Source: Treponema sp. UBA3649
GTDB taxonomy: Bacteria > Spirochaetota > Spirochaetia > Treponematales > Treponemataceae
Assembly: GCA_002373325.1 (NCBI GenBank)
Contig: DFKI01000159.1
Span: 1-18,404 of the forward strand
Length of the DNA stretch: 18,404 bases
Direction of reading: 5' to 3'
Part shown: in pieces, positions 7,109-14,253 of the stretch
Layout: every line of letters begins with the position of its first letter
How positions within the stretch are numbered: the first letter of the stretch is position 1
The notes under the pieces: model-generated
The model's database searches: none
What the model was told of the DNA's origin: nothing
What the model saw: only the letters and a program-made list of their open reading frames with translations
Translations under genes and position numbers: made by a program

Positions 7109-7912
7109 TCATTCCCCCTTATTAGAGTTTCGTAAGATTATCTTGATAACATTAACTTTATGTCCCTCCATATCCTGAACAATAAAGTCATAGTCCTTCC
7201 AAGAGACTTTTTCGAACTTCACGGGGATTTTACCGAAAAGGTCGAACACGAATCCGCCCAGAGTGTCGAAATCATCCGTGGGGAATGAGGCTGATATAGT
7301 CTCGTTCAAATCATCCAGTGAAACCCTCGCGTCACAAATCCAGATGTTGTCGCCCATCGGAAGGATGTCCTCACGCTCGTTGTCGAACTCGTCCTGAATG
7401 TCTCCCACAATCTGTTCTATTATATCCTCCATGCACACGATTCCGCTCACACCTCCGTACTCGTCGATGGCGATTGCGATGTGCACGTGCTTTCTCTTGA
7501 ACTCCCTGAGCAGACTGTCAATGTGCTTGCTCTCCGGCACAAAATATGCCTTCCTGATGATTTTGGCAAGATCAATCACAGCTCCCTGTGCGAACGCAGC
7601 AATCAGGTCCTTGACGTAGAGAACTCCCACCACATTGTCGATGGAGCCCGAGTACACCGGGAAACGTGAATGTCCGCTCTCCGTTATCCTGAGCAGGAGG
7701 TCTTCCCTGGGTGTGTCCATCGAGATAAAATCAACGTCAATGCGGGGAACCATCACTTCCTTTACGGTGGTGACGGCAAGATCCTCCACTCCCCGAATCA
7801 TGTCGTTCTTTTCCTCCGCCAGAAGCTCCTGTTGCGAAGGACCGCCATCAGATGAGGACTGCTGCCCCTCCGATTTTTTCTCCTTTTTCTTTCCAAATCC
7901 AAACAATCCCAT
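7109..7912 (-). CDS. TlyC/CorC (YbeX)-like CBS-domain protein
   Basis: A 267-residue soluble protein with a charged, disordered N-terminus (1-40), a CBS domain pair (about 55-180, with MVPRIDVDFI, HSRFPVYSG and EYGGVSGIVCMEDIIEQIVG) and a C-terminal CorC/HlyC domain (about 190-262, with FDTLGGFVFDLFGKIP). There is no DUF21 membrane domain, as in YbeX/CorC and spirochaetal TlyC, once called a haemolysin. CBS pairs bind adenosine nucleotides. Work on YbeX links it to ribosome or RNA metabolism and magnesium homeostasis, which fits its place next to ybeY and phoH. Haemolysis is not supported by sequence. It starts 39 nt after the ybeY stop. Confidence 0.9.
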   Translation of the reverse strand: MGLFGFGKKKEKKSEGQQSSSDGGPSQQELLAEEKNDMIRGVEDLAVTTVKEVMVPRIDVDFISMDTPREDLLLRITESGHSRFPVYSGSIDNVVGVLYVKDLIAAFAQGAVIDLAKIIRKAYFVPESKHIDSLLREFKRKHVHIAIAIDEYGGVSGIVCMEDIIEQIVGDIQDEFDNEREDILPMGDNIWICDARVSLDDLNETISASFPTDDFDTLGGFVFDLFGKIPVKFEKVSWKDYDFIVQDMEGHKVNVIKIILRNSNKGE

Positions 7913-7951
7913 GTTCTTAAACCTTTTTATTTCTAAAATTAAACTTAAATT

Positions 7952-8431
7952 CTAAATCAGATTGTCATCTGAAAATCTTTTCATTAAATCAGCCTGAATT
8001 TTTAGCATCTCGCAAGTCGGTTCAATCCCCGCCTCAACATGCTCATCGCCGTGGTCCATCCCATGCAGGTGCAGAAGCCCGTGAATCAAAAGACGCTTAA
8101 GCTCCTCGTTTTCGGGAACATTGAAATACTCTGCATTTTTCGGCAAAGTTTCAACGCTCAGCACTATGTCTCCCATGCTCTTCCAAGAGTTTCCGCCGTC
8201 ATCCTCATAAGACTCGCCGTTCTCAAAACTTAAAACATCGGTGGGCGCGTCAATGTTACGGTAATTTCTGTTCAATTCCCGGATAAAAGCGTCAGCGCAC
8301 AAAAGGACAGAAATCTCCTCTCCGTCCCAAGCCATTGAGGACATGACCTTCTGCATGAAAGGCTCCACTTTATCAGCCCAGGACAGATTTTCCACCCCAT
8401 CACCAAGGCTCACGAGTATTCTATTTGCCAT
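7952..8431 (-). CDS. ybeY: YbeY endoribonuclease
   Basis: This 159-residue protein is the conserved metallo-endoribonuclease needed for 16S rRNA 3'-end maturation and ribosome quality control in bacteria. The zinc site is complete: HGLLHLHGMDH with His117, His121 and His127. The upstream SFENGE and GDIVLS stretches are also typical of the family, and the length is normal. The ATG lies inside the end of the HD-protein gene (11-base overlap) with GAGGTG just upstream, so the two are co-translated. The neighbours phoH and ybeX reproduce the classical ybeZ-ybeY-ybeX order. Confidence 0.96.
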   Translation of the reverse strand: MANRILVSLGDGVENLSWADKVEPFMQKVMSSMAWDGEEISVLLCADAFIRELNRNYRNIDAPTDVLSFENGESYEDDGGNSWKSMGDIVLSVETLPKNAEYFNVPENEELKRLLIHGLLHLHGMDHGDEHVEAGIEPTCEMLKIQADLMKRFSDDNLI

Positions 8432-10463
8432 CTTTTTTCACCTCTTTTTTGCCGTCTTTCGAAGACTTTTTTTTCGCACCGGAAGACTCGCTCTTTTTGG
8501 AGGAAAGCTCGGAGTTTTTTGAAGTCTTTGAGGGACTTTTCCGGACCTTTGTTTTTGCCTTTGAAGGAGAAATCTCTCCCCGCTGACTGTCACCTGATGA
8601 TTTTTCCGCTGTCTCCGCTGATTTTTCATCCTGAGCAAGAGGTCTGCCGCTCTCAGCCTGGGATTTCTCAAGAGATGCCTTTTCCGCAGCCTGTTTTTCC
8701 TCCGCGGCAATCTGGCTCGGATACTTTGTCCTCCGGTGGAACGTGGCCCATGTCGTGTCAAGGAAGGACTGCTGTATGACGTTCAGATCCTTGAAAGAAA
8801 GATTACACTTCGCCAGCTGGTCGTCATCAATCTTATGCTTAATCAATTCTGAAATTTTAACCTCGATGGCTGAATATGAGCAGGATTCCCAGCTTTTGGA
8901 TGCAGCCTGAACCGTGTCCGCAAGCATGAGGATGGCGCTTTCCTTTGAGGAGGGCCTGCAGTCGTCATAACGGAAATCCACGTCCGAAAGAACAAGATTT
9001 TTTGCCTCGTTCTCAGCTTCCTCCCTTGATTTTCCGGCGGCAAGACAGTCCTCGATGATTTTCGCCCTCTGCTCATCCTGCGCTTTTTTGTAGAACCATT
9101 CAATCACCTGGTTTCCGTGATGCTCGCTTATCAAAGTGATGACAGACTTGGGAAGATACTCCTTTTTCGCAATCTCCACGCCTCGCCTTACATGTCCCTT
9201 GATGATTGTGAATGAAAGGCTCGCCTTAAGGTTGTCGTGACGGTTCTCCCCGTTCTGGTTCTCGGTAAAATACTCGGGATTCTCAATCTTACCGATGTCG
9301 TGATAAAGCCCTGCCACCTTTGCAAGTCGTGAGTTGAGTCCAAGGCTCCTGCAAGCTCCCTCGGCAAGTTCTGCCACAGCCTCTGAATGTGCGAATGTAC
9401 CGGGCGCGTCCTTTCTCATGCGCTCAAAAATCTTCGCGTTGGTGTTGTCCAAATCTGTAAGTCGGAAAACGGAGCTCGTGTTCATAAGAAGCTCAAGCGG
9501 GGTGATTACTCCCATGCACAGAAGACCGGAGACAAATCCGTTCAGGGACGCGAAAAGAGAGAGTTTCCAAATCTGCCTCCAGATTTCGGGAATCTGTGCG
9601 TTATATATGATGGAAATAATCAGGCAGGAAAGCAGGTCGGCAACTGAGACACCGATTGAGACAAGAACCATCCTGTTCCGGTCCGAGACACCGATGACGA
9701 GCCTTGTTGCAAGAACTGAGGATGCGAGCATATAAATGGGAATGAAGAGCTTGTACCCGAAAGCGTCCATGGCGGCAAGCGATATGACGAACGAAAGATA
9801 AAGCGCGTTCTCAAATCCGAAGATGATTGATGCGAGCATTATGCAGAGAGTTACCGGAAGAATCAAAAGGAGCTGGCCCTGAGACATTCCCATGAACACG
9901 GGAAGTATGGAGCAGAACGCATAGATCAGCACGAAACTGATGCAGTCAAGCAGGAGCATCTGAAGATAGGGTTCCCTGTCAGGTCCAAGCGCGTTCAAGA
10001 GCATCCTTCCCCTCTCCTCTTTTGTCGTGAGGGAGAACAGGAAGTAGAAAAGGAGAGTCACCAGAAAAAGATAGAGGAGCGAGCTTAAAAACGCGATGTA
10101 GTCGATGTAGAGAGGAGATGAGGCCATTTTTTGAAGCTTGTCATAGGCCTCTCTTGTCACCGGGAATCCTTTCCTGATGATTACCTCGTTTTTTTTCACT
10201 TCTACGGGATCACCGATGCTTGCGGGAAGGGAGACTTTTGCCTCAATCGTGGCATCCGCAATCTGCCCGACCTCATAATCAAGGACAGCATGTGAGGCTA
10301 CGGTTCCGCTCGAAGCAATCCTCACGAAAGAAAATCCCGCGCAAATGAGGAAGGTCAGCAAAAAGGACCAAAGCCTTATGGAATTCCTTGAGAAATATCT
10401 TCCGACGGCCTCCTTTCGAATCCGCCACAACGTCCTGTCTTTTTCACTTTCATTATGACTCAT
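8421..10463 (-). CDS. 7TM-HD domain protein, probable cyclic-di-AMP phosphodiesterase (PgpH type)
   Basis: The first transmembrane helix (about 30-48) is followed by an extracytoplasmic stretch of only about 70 residues, then about six membrane segments (to about 335) and a cytoplasmic HD domain. HD-superfamily metal and catalytic residues are visible: AHSEAVAELA (His about 357), YHDIGK (His-Asp about 387), HHGNQVIEWF (about 447), and a late Asp in MLADTVQAA. In PgpH such proteins hydrolyse cyclic di-AMP. The outer domain is much shorter than in Firmicutes PgpH. From about residue 590 a tail of roughly 90 residues is Lys/Ser/Glu-rich and probably disordered. The gene overlaps phoH by 11 bases upstream and ybeY by 11 downstream. 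Family assignment is firm; cyclic-di-AMP as substrate is inferred from the family. Confidence 0.88.
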   Translation of the reverse strand: MSHNESEKDRTLWRIRKEAVGRYFSRNSIRLWSFLLTFLICAGFSFVRIASSGTVASHAVLDYEVGQIADATIEAKVSLPASIGDPVEVKKNEVIIRKGFPVTREAYDKLQKMASSPLYIDYIAFLSSLLYLFLVTLLFYFLFSLTTKEERGRMLLNALGPDREPYLQMLLLDCISFVLIYAFCSILPVFMGMSQGQLLLILPVTLCIMLASIIFGFENALYLSFVISLAAMDAFGYKLFIPIYMLASSVLATRLVIGVSDRNRMVLVSIGVSVADLLSCLIISIIYNAQIPEIWRQIWKLSLFASLNGFVSGLLCMGVITPLELLMNTSSVFRLTDLDNTNAKIFERMRKDAPGTFAHSEAVAELAEGACRSLGLNSRLAKVAGLYHDIGKIENPEYFTENQNGENRHDNLKASLSFTIIKGHVRRGVEIAKKEYLPKSVITLISEHHGNQVIEWFYKKAQDEQRAKIIEDCLAAGKSREEAENEAKNLVLSDVDFRYDDCRPSSKESAILMLADTVQAASKSWESCSYSAIEVKISELIKHKIDDDQLAKCNLSFKDLNVIQQSFLDTTWATFHRRTKYPSQIAAEEKQAAEKASLEKSQAESGRPLAQDEKSAETAEKSSGDSQRGEISPSKAKTKVRKSPSKTSKNSELSSKKSESSGAKKKSSKDGKKEVKKDGK

Positions 10464-11418
10464 TTTCGTATGCCTGTATAATCCTCTTGACCAGTCCGCA
10501 TCTCACCACATCCTGGGCGGCAAGTTTTTTTACGGATATCCCCTCCACATCCTTGAGCAAATCAAGTGCGTGAGCTAGTCCCGACGGAGTTTTTTTGGGA
10601 AGGTCAATCTGAGTTAAATCGCCGGTCACGAAGACCTTTGACCCTTCGCCCATGCGTGTCAGGAACATCTTCATCTGTTCCCTTGTGGTATTCTGAGCCT
10701 CGTCCAGAATTATCACGCTGTCGCTGAGCGTCCGTCCCCTCATGTACGCGAGAGGAGCCACTTCCACTACGGATGATTCAGTCAATCTTCTGACCGCATC
10801 CCTCGGAAGCACTGCATTCATCGCGTCAAACAGGGGTCTTATATATGGATTGATTTTTTCTTCAAGAGCTCCGGGCAGATAGCCAAGACTTTCTCCAGCC
10901 TCGACCACCGGCCTTGTAAGAATAAGGGTGCTTTTCTCATGGTTCAGCACAAGCCTGAGTGCCTCAGATACGGCAAGGAAGGTTTTCCCGCACCCCGCAG
11001 GTCCCTCCGCAAAAACAAGGTCGCTCGCCCTCATCATTTTCACAAGCTCTGCCTGTCCCCTGCTCCTCGGATAGACTTTCCTGATTCCCCCGGGAACACT
11101 TATGGAACAGCTGTCAAAAAGAGCACGTTCCTCAGCAGATGAAAATCTTTTCATGCCGCCTGACTGTAAAATGGAGCGAAGCAAATCCTCGTCAGTGACA
11201 TCCGCGCTGCCATCCTGAATTTCGTCAAGAAAACGCTCTATTATAAAATTGAACCTTTCCCCGGTCTGAGCATCGTCACTGTCCAGGGAAAGCTCATTTC
11301 CACGGGCAAAAACACTCACGCCGAGAAATGATTCTATGAGTTTCAAATTGATGTCGTTGGTTCCGCAGATACGCTGCAAGGCTTCCGTACCTGGAACAAT
11401 AATGGTGAATGCTGACAC
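10453..11418 (-). CDS. phoH: PhoH-family ATPase (YbeZ)
   Basis: A 321-residue cytoplasmic P-loop protein. Walker A is GPAGCGKT (139-146) and Walker B is VIILDEAQN (235-243). The PhoH-specific stretches LILTRPVVEAGESLGYLPG and FVTGDLTQIDLP are present. The N-terminal 110 residues form the small KH-like domain seen in YbeZ. The family is a putative RNA helicase/ATPase that acts with YbeY in rRNA processing. The start is GTG at 11418: an in-frame TGA lies two codons upstream, so nothing earlier is possible. No good Shine-Dalgarno precedes it, which suggests coupling to the small ORF that ends 6 nt before it. Confidence 0.95.
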   Translation of the reverse strand: MSAFTIIVPGTEALQRICGTNDINLKLIESFLGVSVFARGNELSLDSDDAQTGERFNFIIERFLDEIQDGSADVTDEDLLRSILQSGGMKRFSSAEERALFDSCSISVPGGIRKVYPRSRGQAELVKMMRASDLVFAEGPAGCGKTFLAVSEALRLVLNHEKSTLILTRPVVEAGESLGYLPGALEEKINPYIRPLFDAMNAVLPRDAVRRLTESSVVEVAPLAYMRGRTLSDSVIILDEAQNTTREQMKMFLTRMGEGSKVFVTGDLTQIDLPKKTPSGLAHALDLLKDVEGISVKKLAAQDVVRCGLVKRIIQAYENES

Positions 11419-11424
11419 TTTGTT

Positions 11425-11550
11425 TCAATATTTTCCGGGGATAATGCCCTGCCGCAAAGCAAACAAGGCATGAAGCCCTCCGATTAAATCAGCCGCCCCG
11501 GAAAGAACTTCCCGCACAATTCTTCCGAAAAATGCAGGAAGCAGAATCAT
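11425..11550 (-). CDS. Possible 41-residue small protein between the SUMF1-like gene and phoH
   Basis: The ATG shares a base with the TAA stop of the SUMF1-like gene (TAATG arrangement), and the TGA stop is 6 nt before the GTG of phoH. The frame therefore fills the gap of 131 nt almost exactly. The predicted peptide starts MILLPAFFGRIVREVL and is moderately hydrophobic, with a possible amphipathic helix and an end of the form RQGIIPGKY. I do not recognise it. A reading frame of this length can occur by chance, but the junctions at both ends are what translational coupling looks like, and phoH lacks its own clear ribosome-binding site. No strong Shine-Dalgarno is seen for the small ORF either. 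Confidence 0.45.
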   Translation of the reverse strand: MILLPAFFGRIVREVLSGAADLIGGLHALFALRQGIIPGKY

Positions 11551-12674
11551 TATTTTTCAATTCCGATGGAATCGAGAACGCCGTCCTCGTCCACATTTAC
11601 AACAACGCCGTCATCCTCATCAAGGTCTATGGAGATAAGGGGTGTGTCCTCGTCGTCTTCCTCCGGCTCCACATCTGACTCCTCGCTCTCCTCAGATTCT
11701 GACTCTATATCCGCCTCAAAATCCGGGGTCTCGTCATCTTCCTCAAAATCTGATTCTGAAAGGGATGCGTCCTCCTCGTCCTCAGCTGCAAATCCGTCGA
11801 AGGCACTGCGCACGATTCGGAATCCAAGATCCACTCCACGAAGCTCAGGGACAGAACTTGCACGGTTGGCATTGCGGCAGAACACAGCGTCGCTCTTGAT
11901 TGATCCGCCCCTTCTCATCTTGCGTCCCGTTACATCGGCAGAGGCACCCTTCGGATTTACGTTGTCAACTGTATGGTAGTTTCCGTACCAGTCCCAGACC
12001 CATTCCCAGACGTTTCCCGTCATGTCGTAAAGTCCGAGAGCATTCGGTTCCTTGCCCGCCACATTGTGTGTCTCACCGTCGGGTGTGTCGGCATTCCACG
12101 CAACGTCGGTAATCACGTCGCTTCCGCTGTACAATGTCTCTTCCTCAGCCTCAACTCCACCCTTGGCGGCAAATTCCCATTCCGCTTCTGTCGGAAGTCT
12201 GAATCCGTCGGCCTCGTCATCCCATTCGATGGAATTCCACCTGGCCTTGTCAGCATCTGAGGCGTCAATTCTCGGAATGTCACCCCATTCATCAGGATTG
12301 GTGCTTCCCTCAAGGCTGTAGACCGGCTCGTATCCTGCGAGAATGCTGAGCTTGTTGCAGAAAACAACCGCGTCGTACCAGCTCACTTCCTCCACCGGGC
12401 GATCCTGACCCCTGAAACGGGAATAGTTCACACCCATAATCGCCTTGTACTGCGACTGAGTGACCTCCGTGCTCAACATGTAAAAATCATTGACGGAAAC
12501 CTCATGCACAGGAGTCTCGTTGGTCTCATTCCCAAAGCTTCCCATGCTGAACGTGGAACCCTCGACGGCCACCATATCATCTTTTATGGAAGCAACAATA
12601 TCCAAACTTTGGGCAAACGCTGCTCCCGCGATTAAGAATCCTCCGGCCAATGCCGCTAAAAGTTTAATCTTCAC
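11550..12674 (-). CDS. Exported SUMF1/formylglycine-enzyme-like domain protein with acidic tail
   Basis: A signal peptide (1-21, ending AAFAQ) is followed by a SUMF1/FGE-sulfatase domain (about 33-290). Hallmarks are MVAVEGSTFSMGS, PVHEVSVNDFYMLSTEVTQ, FRLPTEAEWEFAAKGG, NALGLYDMTGNVWEWVWDWY, and a final RRGGS...CRNANR...LGFRIVR. True formylglycine-generating enzymes have two active-site cysteines near RGGS; here only Cys266 is present and the earlier position is not Cys, so catalysis is unlikely and a binding or structural role more probable. Residues 298-366 are very rich in Asp, Glu and Ser. The start is GTG with GGAGG six bases upstream. It is the first gene of a long operon and directly follows the promoter at 12724-12752. 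Likely location is the periplasm. Confidence 0.88.
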   Translation of the reverse strand: MKIKLLAALAGGFLIAGAAFAQSLDIVASIKDDMVAVEGSTFSMGSFGNETNETPVHEVSVNDFYMLSTEVTQSQYKAIMGVNYSRFRGQDRPVEEVSWYDAVVFCNKLSILAGYEPVYSLEGSTNPDEWGDIPRIDASDADKARWNSIEWDDEADGFRLPTEAEWEFAAKGGVEAEEETLYSGSDVITDVAWNADTPDGETHNVAGKEPNALGLYDMTGNVWEWVWDWYGNYHTVDNVNPKGASADVTGRKMRRGGSIKSDAVFCRNANRASSVPELRGVDLGFRIVRSAFDGFAAEDEEDASLSESDFEEDDETPDFEADIESESEESEESDVEPEEDDEDTPLISIDLDEDDGVVVNVDEDGVLDSIGIEK

Positions 12675-12723
12675 AATATTCCTCCGTTAGAAAAAACAAA
12701 TTCCAAACAGTTTATTTTAGTCG

Positions 12724-12752
12724 ATTATATCACCATTGAGTTTTTTTTTCAA
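12724..12752 (-). promoter_or_regulatory. Promoter of the SUMF1 - phoH - ybeY - TPR operon
   Basis: On the minus strand, TTGAAA (12752-12747), a 17-bp spacer with an A-tract next to the -35 box, then TATAAT (12729-12724). Start of transcription is predicted near 12717, giving a leader of about 43 nt with GGAGG at 12685-12681. It is the only strong promoter I see for the 7.7-kb run of genes that follows. Confidence 0.85.
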
Positions 12753-12766
12753 CGATTTTTTTTCGC

Positions 12767-13137
12767 TTACTTATCGCGCTTTGTGTTGTTGCACCTTCTG
12801 CAGAGCATCTGGAGATTTTCGTAGACGGTCTTGCCTCCCTTTGACCACGGGACTATATGATCGCCTTCCATTTTTCGCTTTCAGTTCCCTCGCAAAAATA
12901 TATCTGCAATTCATAATTCAGAATCCGCTCTTTTTCGTCTGGCTGAAGATTTGAGAAAAAACGCATATTGTGGGAAAAAGCATTGCTTACATAATGGCAA
13001 ATGGAAAGAGTCCTCTGCTGGCCGTCCAAAACTTCATAATGCCCATTGTCGCGAACAACCCAATACATCGTATTCAGGGGAAAACCTTTGGATACGCTGT
13101 CTATCACCGCTTGCTGTTGCTTGCCATCCCCGGTTCC
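12767..13137 (-). pseudogene. Remnant of a DUF262-HNH (GmrSD-like) restriction-type gene
   Basis: One minus-strand frame, readable from 13137 with an in-frame stop immediately before, gives GDGKQQQAVIDSVSKGFPLN then HYEVLDGQQRTLSI and CEGTESEK. This is the start of a DUF262 (GmrS-type) domain with its DGQQR nucleotide-binding motif. Just after EGTESEK the frame shifts, and a second frame (12871-12767) reads EGDHIVPWSKGG, then ENLQMLCRRCNNTKRDK and a stop: the C-terminal end of an HNH nuclease. Intact relatives have several hundred residues between these parts and more at the N-terminus. The gene is therefore truncated in front, internally deleted and frameshifted. It is a dead relic of a modification-dependent or phage-defence nuclease, lying just before the promoter of the SUMF1 operon. 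Confidence 0.8.
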
Positions 13138-13168
13138 TTAAATCAAGCTAAAAGCCACGGCTCAATGT

Positions 13169-13636
13169 CTACCTGACCTGAGAAAAAAGCTCGGACATCT
13201 CGTTTCTCCAGGGGGCTCTCTCGTCACGGTTCTCCCACTCGATGATTTTCTTGATTGTGAAATGACGCACATCCCTTATGTTGGGATAATTGAGCACACC
13301 GAAGCGTCCCTGTCCGATGTAGGCAATCTTGTCGCCCTCACCAAGGGTCTCGTTTTCAGAAACAATCTCCATCGCGCACTCAAAGTGTATGGGCACGTTT
13401 CCGCCCTGGTCCATTAGCGCCGCAGACAAATCAGTGATGATTTTGCCGCATCTGGGACATACAGGCTGATTCTGAGCCTTGAACACACGGATTGCCTCGT
13501 CCTCCTCAATCATCTGGGCCTGAGTAACCGCGGAACGGCTCCTGAACTGAGGTTTCCTGGACCTGCCGTTATTTTCCTCGCGCCGCCTGTTGTTTCCACC
13601 GGAGCTGCGTCTCTTTGAATTTCTATCTCTTTTCAT
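13169..13636 (-). CDS. Small basic protein with a zinc-ribbon-like C2HC motif, function unknown
   Basis: The 155-residue product has a strongly basic, probably disordered N-terminus (1-35, rich in Arg, Lys and Asn), then a CPRCGK motif (Cys60, Cys63) followed 20 residues later by HFEC (His84, Cys87), a plausible zinc site. The C-terminal half ends with a conserved-looking stretch KIAYIGQGRFGVLNYPN and KIIEWENRDERAPWRNE. The combination suggests nucleic-acid or ribosome binding, but I do not recognise the family. The start has only a weak ribosome-binding site (CAGG very close to the ATG). It lies 54 nt after the preceding small gene with no terminator between, so the two are probably one transcript. 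Its stop is 32 nt from the DUF262 remnant. Confidence 0.75.
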   Translation of the reverse strand: MKRDRNSKRRSSGGNNRRREENNGRSRKPQFRSRSAVTQAQMIEEDEAIRVFKAQNQPVCPRCGKIITDLSAALMDQGGNVPIHFECAMEIVSENETLGEGDKIAYIGQGRFGVLNYPNIRDVRHFTIKKIIEWENRDERAPWRNEMSELFSQVR

Positions 13637-13690
13637 GCCTGAATTCTACATCAAAACGCAATAAAAATCTAGTACGACGGAAAAATAAAA

Positions 13691-13978
13691 TCAGAGGGAT
13701 TTTCTGTGGCTCTCGCTTAATGAATCATAAAAGCACTCGGAAAAATACTTAGAGAAATTCAGGAAAAGCCTTGTGTCCGGGTGCTTCATCAAAAAGAGCT
13801 TCTCGTCTTCGGAAAGTCCCCTATAATAGAAGTAATTTGTAGCCAAATCCTTGGTCAGCTGAAATGAAGGCGGATTCACGTCCTTTTCCTTGAGCATGAA
13901 ATAGAAATCCATGCAGTTGAGCACTGCCTCGCGATACGGGCGGTACTCCTCCCTCATAATAGACAACTTTTTCCTCAT
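13691..13978 (-). CDS. Small hypothetical protein (95 residues)
   Basis: I chose the ATG at 13978 (MRKKLSIMREEYRPYRE), which has AGGGA nine bases upstream. Other in-frame starts are a TTG at 14008, lying inside a hairpin, and an ATG at 13957. The predicted protein is mostly helical and aromatic-rich (MDFYFMLKEKD, NYFYYRGLSEDEKLFLMK, FLNFSKYFSECFYDSL), with no signal peptide or metal motif. I do not recognise it. It is the first gene after the promoter at 14042-14070 and is followed by the C2HC protein gene. Confidence 0.6.
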   Translation of the reverse strand: MRKKLSIMREEYRPYREAVLNCMDFYFMLKEKDVNPPSFQLTKDLATNYFYYRGLSEDEKLFLMKHPDTRLFLNFSKYFSECFYDSLSESHRKSL

Positions 13979-14005
13979 AATAAACAATCCCTTTTTTAAA
14001 AGCCT

Positions 14006-14025
14006 CAAGGCAAGACGTTGCCCTG
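14006..14025 (-). promoter_or_regulatory. Hairpin in the leader of the small-gene operon
   Basis: On the minus strand CAGGGCAA, loop CGTC, TTGCCTTG forms an 8-bp stem with one G-U pair, followed by AGGCTTTT. It lies between the predicted transcription start (about 14035) and the chosen ATG. It may be a weak attenuator or a stability element; the T-run is short. Confidence 0.35.
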
Positions 14026-14041
14026 AATGTTTCCACTTTTC

Positions 14042-14070
14042 ATTATATCACTAGTCGGAAGAATTTGCAA
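14042..14070 (-). promoter_or_regulatory. Promoter of the two small genes
   Basis: On the minus strand TTGCAA (14070-14065), 17 bp, TATAAT (14047-14042). The predicted leader to the ATG at 13978 is about 57 nt. Confidence 0.8.
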
Positions 14071-14253
14071 GCATTTTTTTATCATGGCAAATTTCTCCCC
14101 ATGCCTTCATAATCGGCAGGCCGGGAAAAATAAATCACGGAAACCTCTAAAAATTTCAGCTTTCGAACTGTCCTCATATAAATCCGTAAAAGCCTTCTAA
14201 GGGAATGATGATTAAGGGAAGCATCAATCCGCATCGAATTATTCAGTGTTTTC
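14071..14253. other. Intergenic region without a supported gene
   Basis: Lies downstream of the lipoprotein gene and upstream of the promoter at 14042-14070. No convincing intrinsic terminator is visible. A 50-codon minus-strand frame (14234 to 14082) exists but has no ribosome-binding site or promoter of its own. Confidence 0.4.

Noticed and set aside
7071..7112. Upstream ATG of the TPR gene overlapping the tlyC stop (ATGA)
   Set aside because: The downstream ATG at 7070 has GGAGG at good spacing and opens the signal peptide directly; the extra 14 residues would precede it with an uncharacteristic hydrophobic start.
7109..7912. Haemolysin activity for the TlyC-like protein
   Set aside because: The name is historical. 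The sequence shows a soluble CBS-CorC protein in an RNA-maturation operon, with no export signal.
13821..14036. 71-codon minus-strand frame beginning METFRATSCLEAFKKG
   Set aside because: It overlaps the 95-residue gene in another frame and runs through the leader hairpin; the other frame has the better ribosome-binding site and full length.
14082..14234. 50-codon minus-strand frame between the lipoprotein gene and the small-gene promoter
   Set aside because: No Shine-Dalgarno or promoter and no recognised family; it ends just before a strong promoter. Kept only as a weak candidate.
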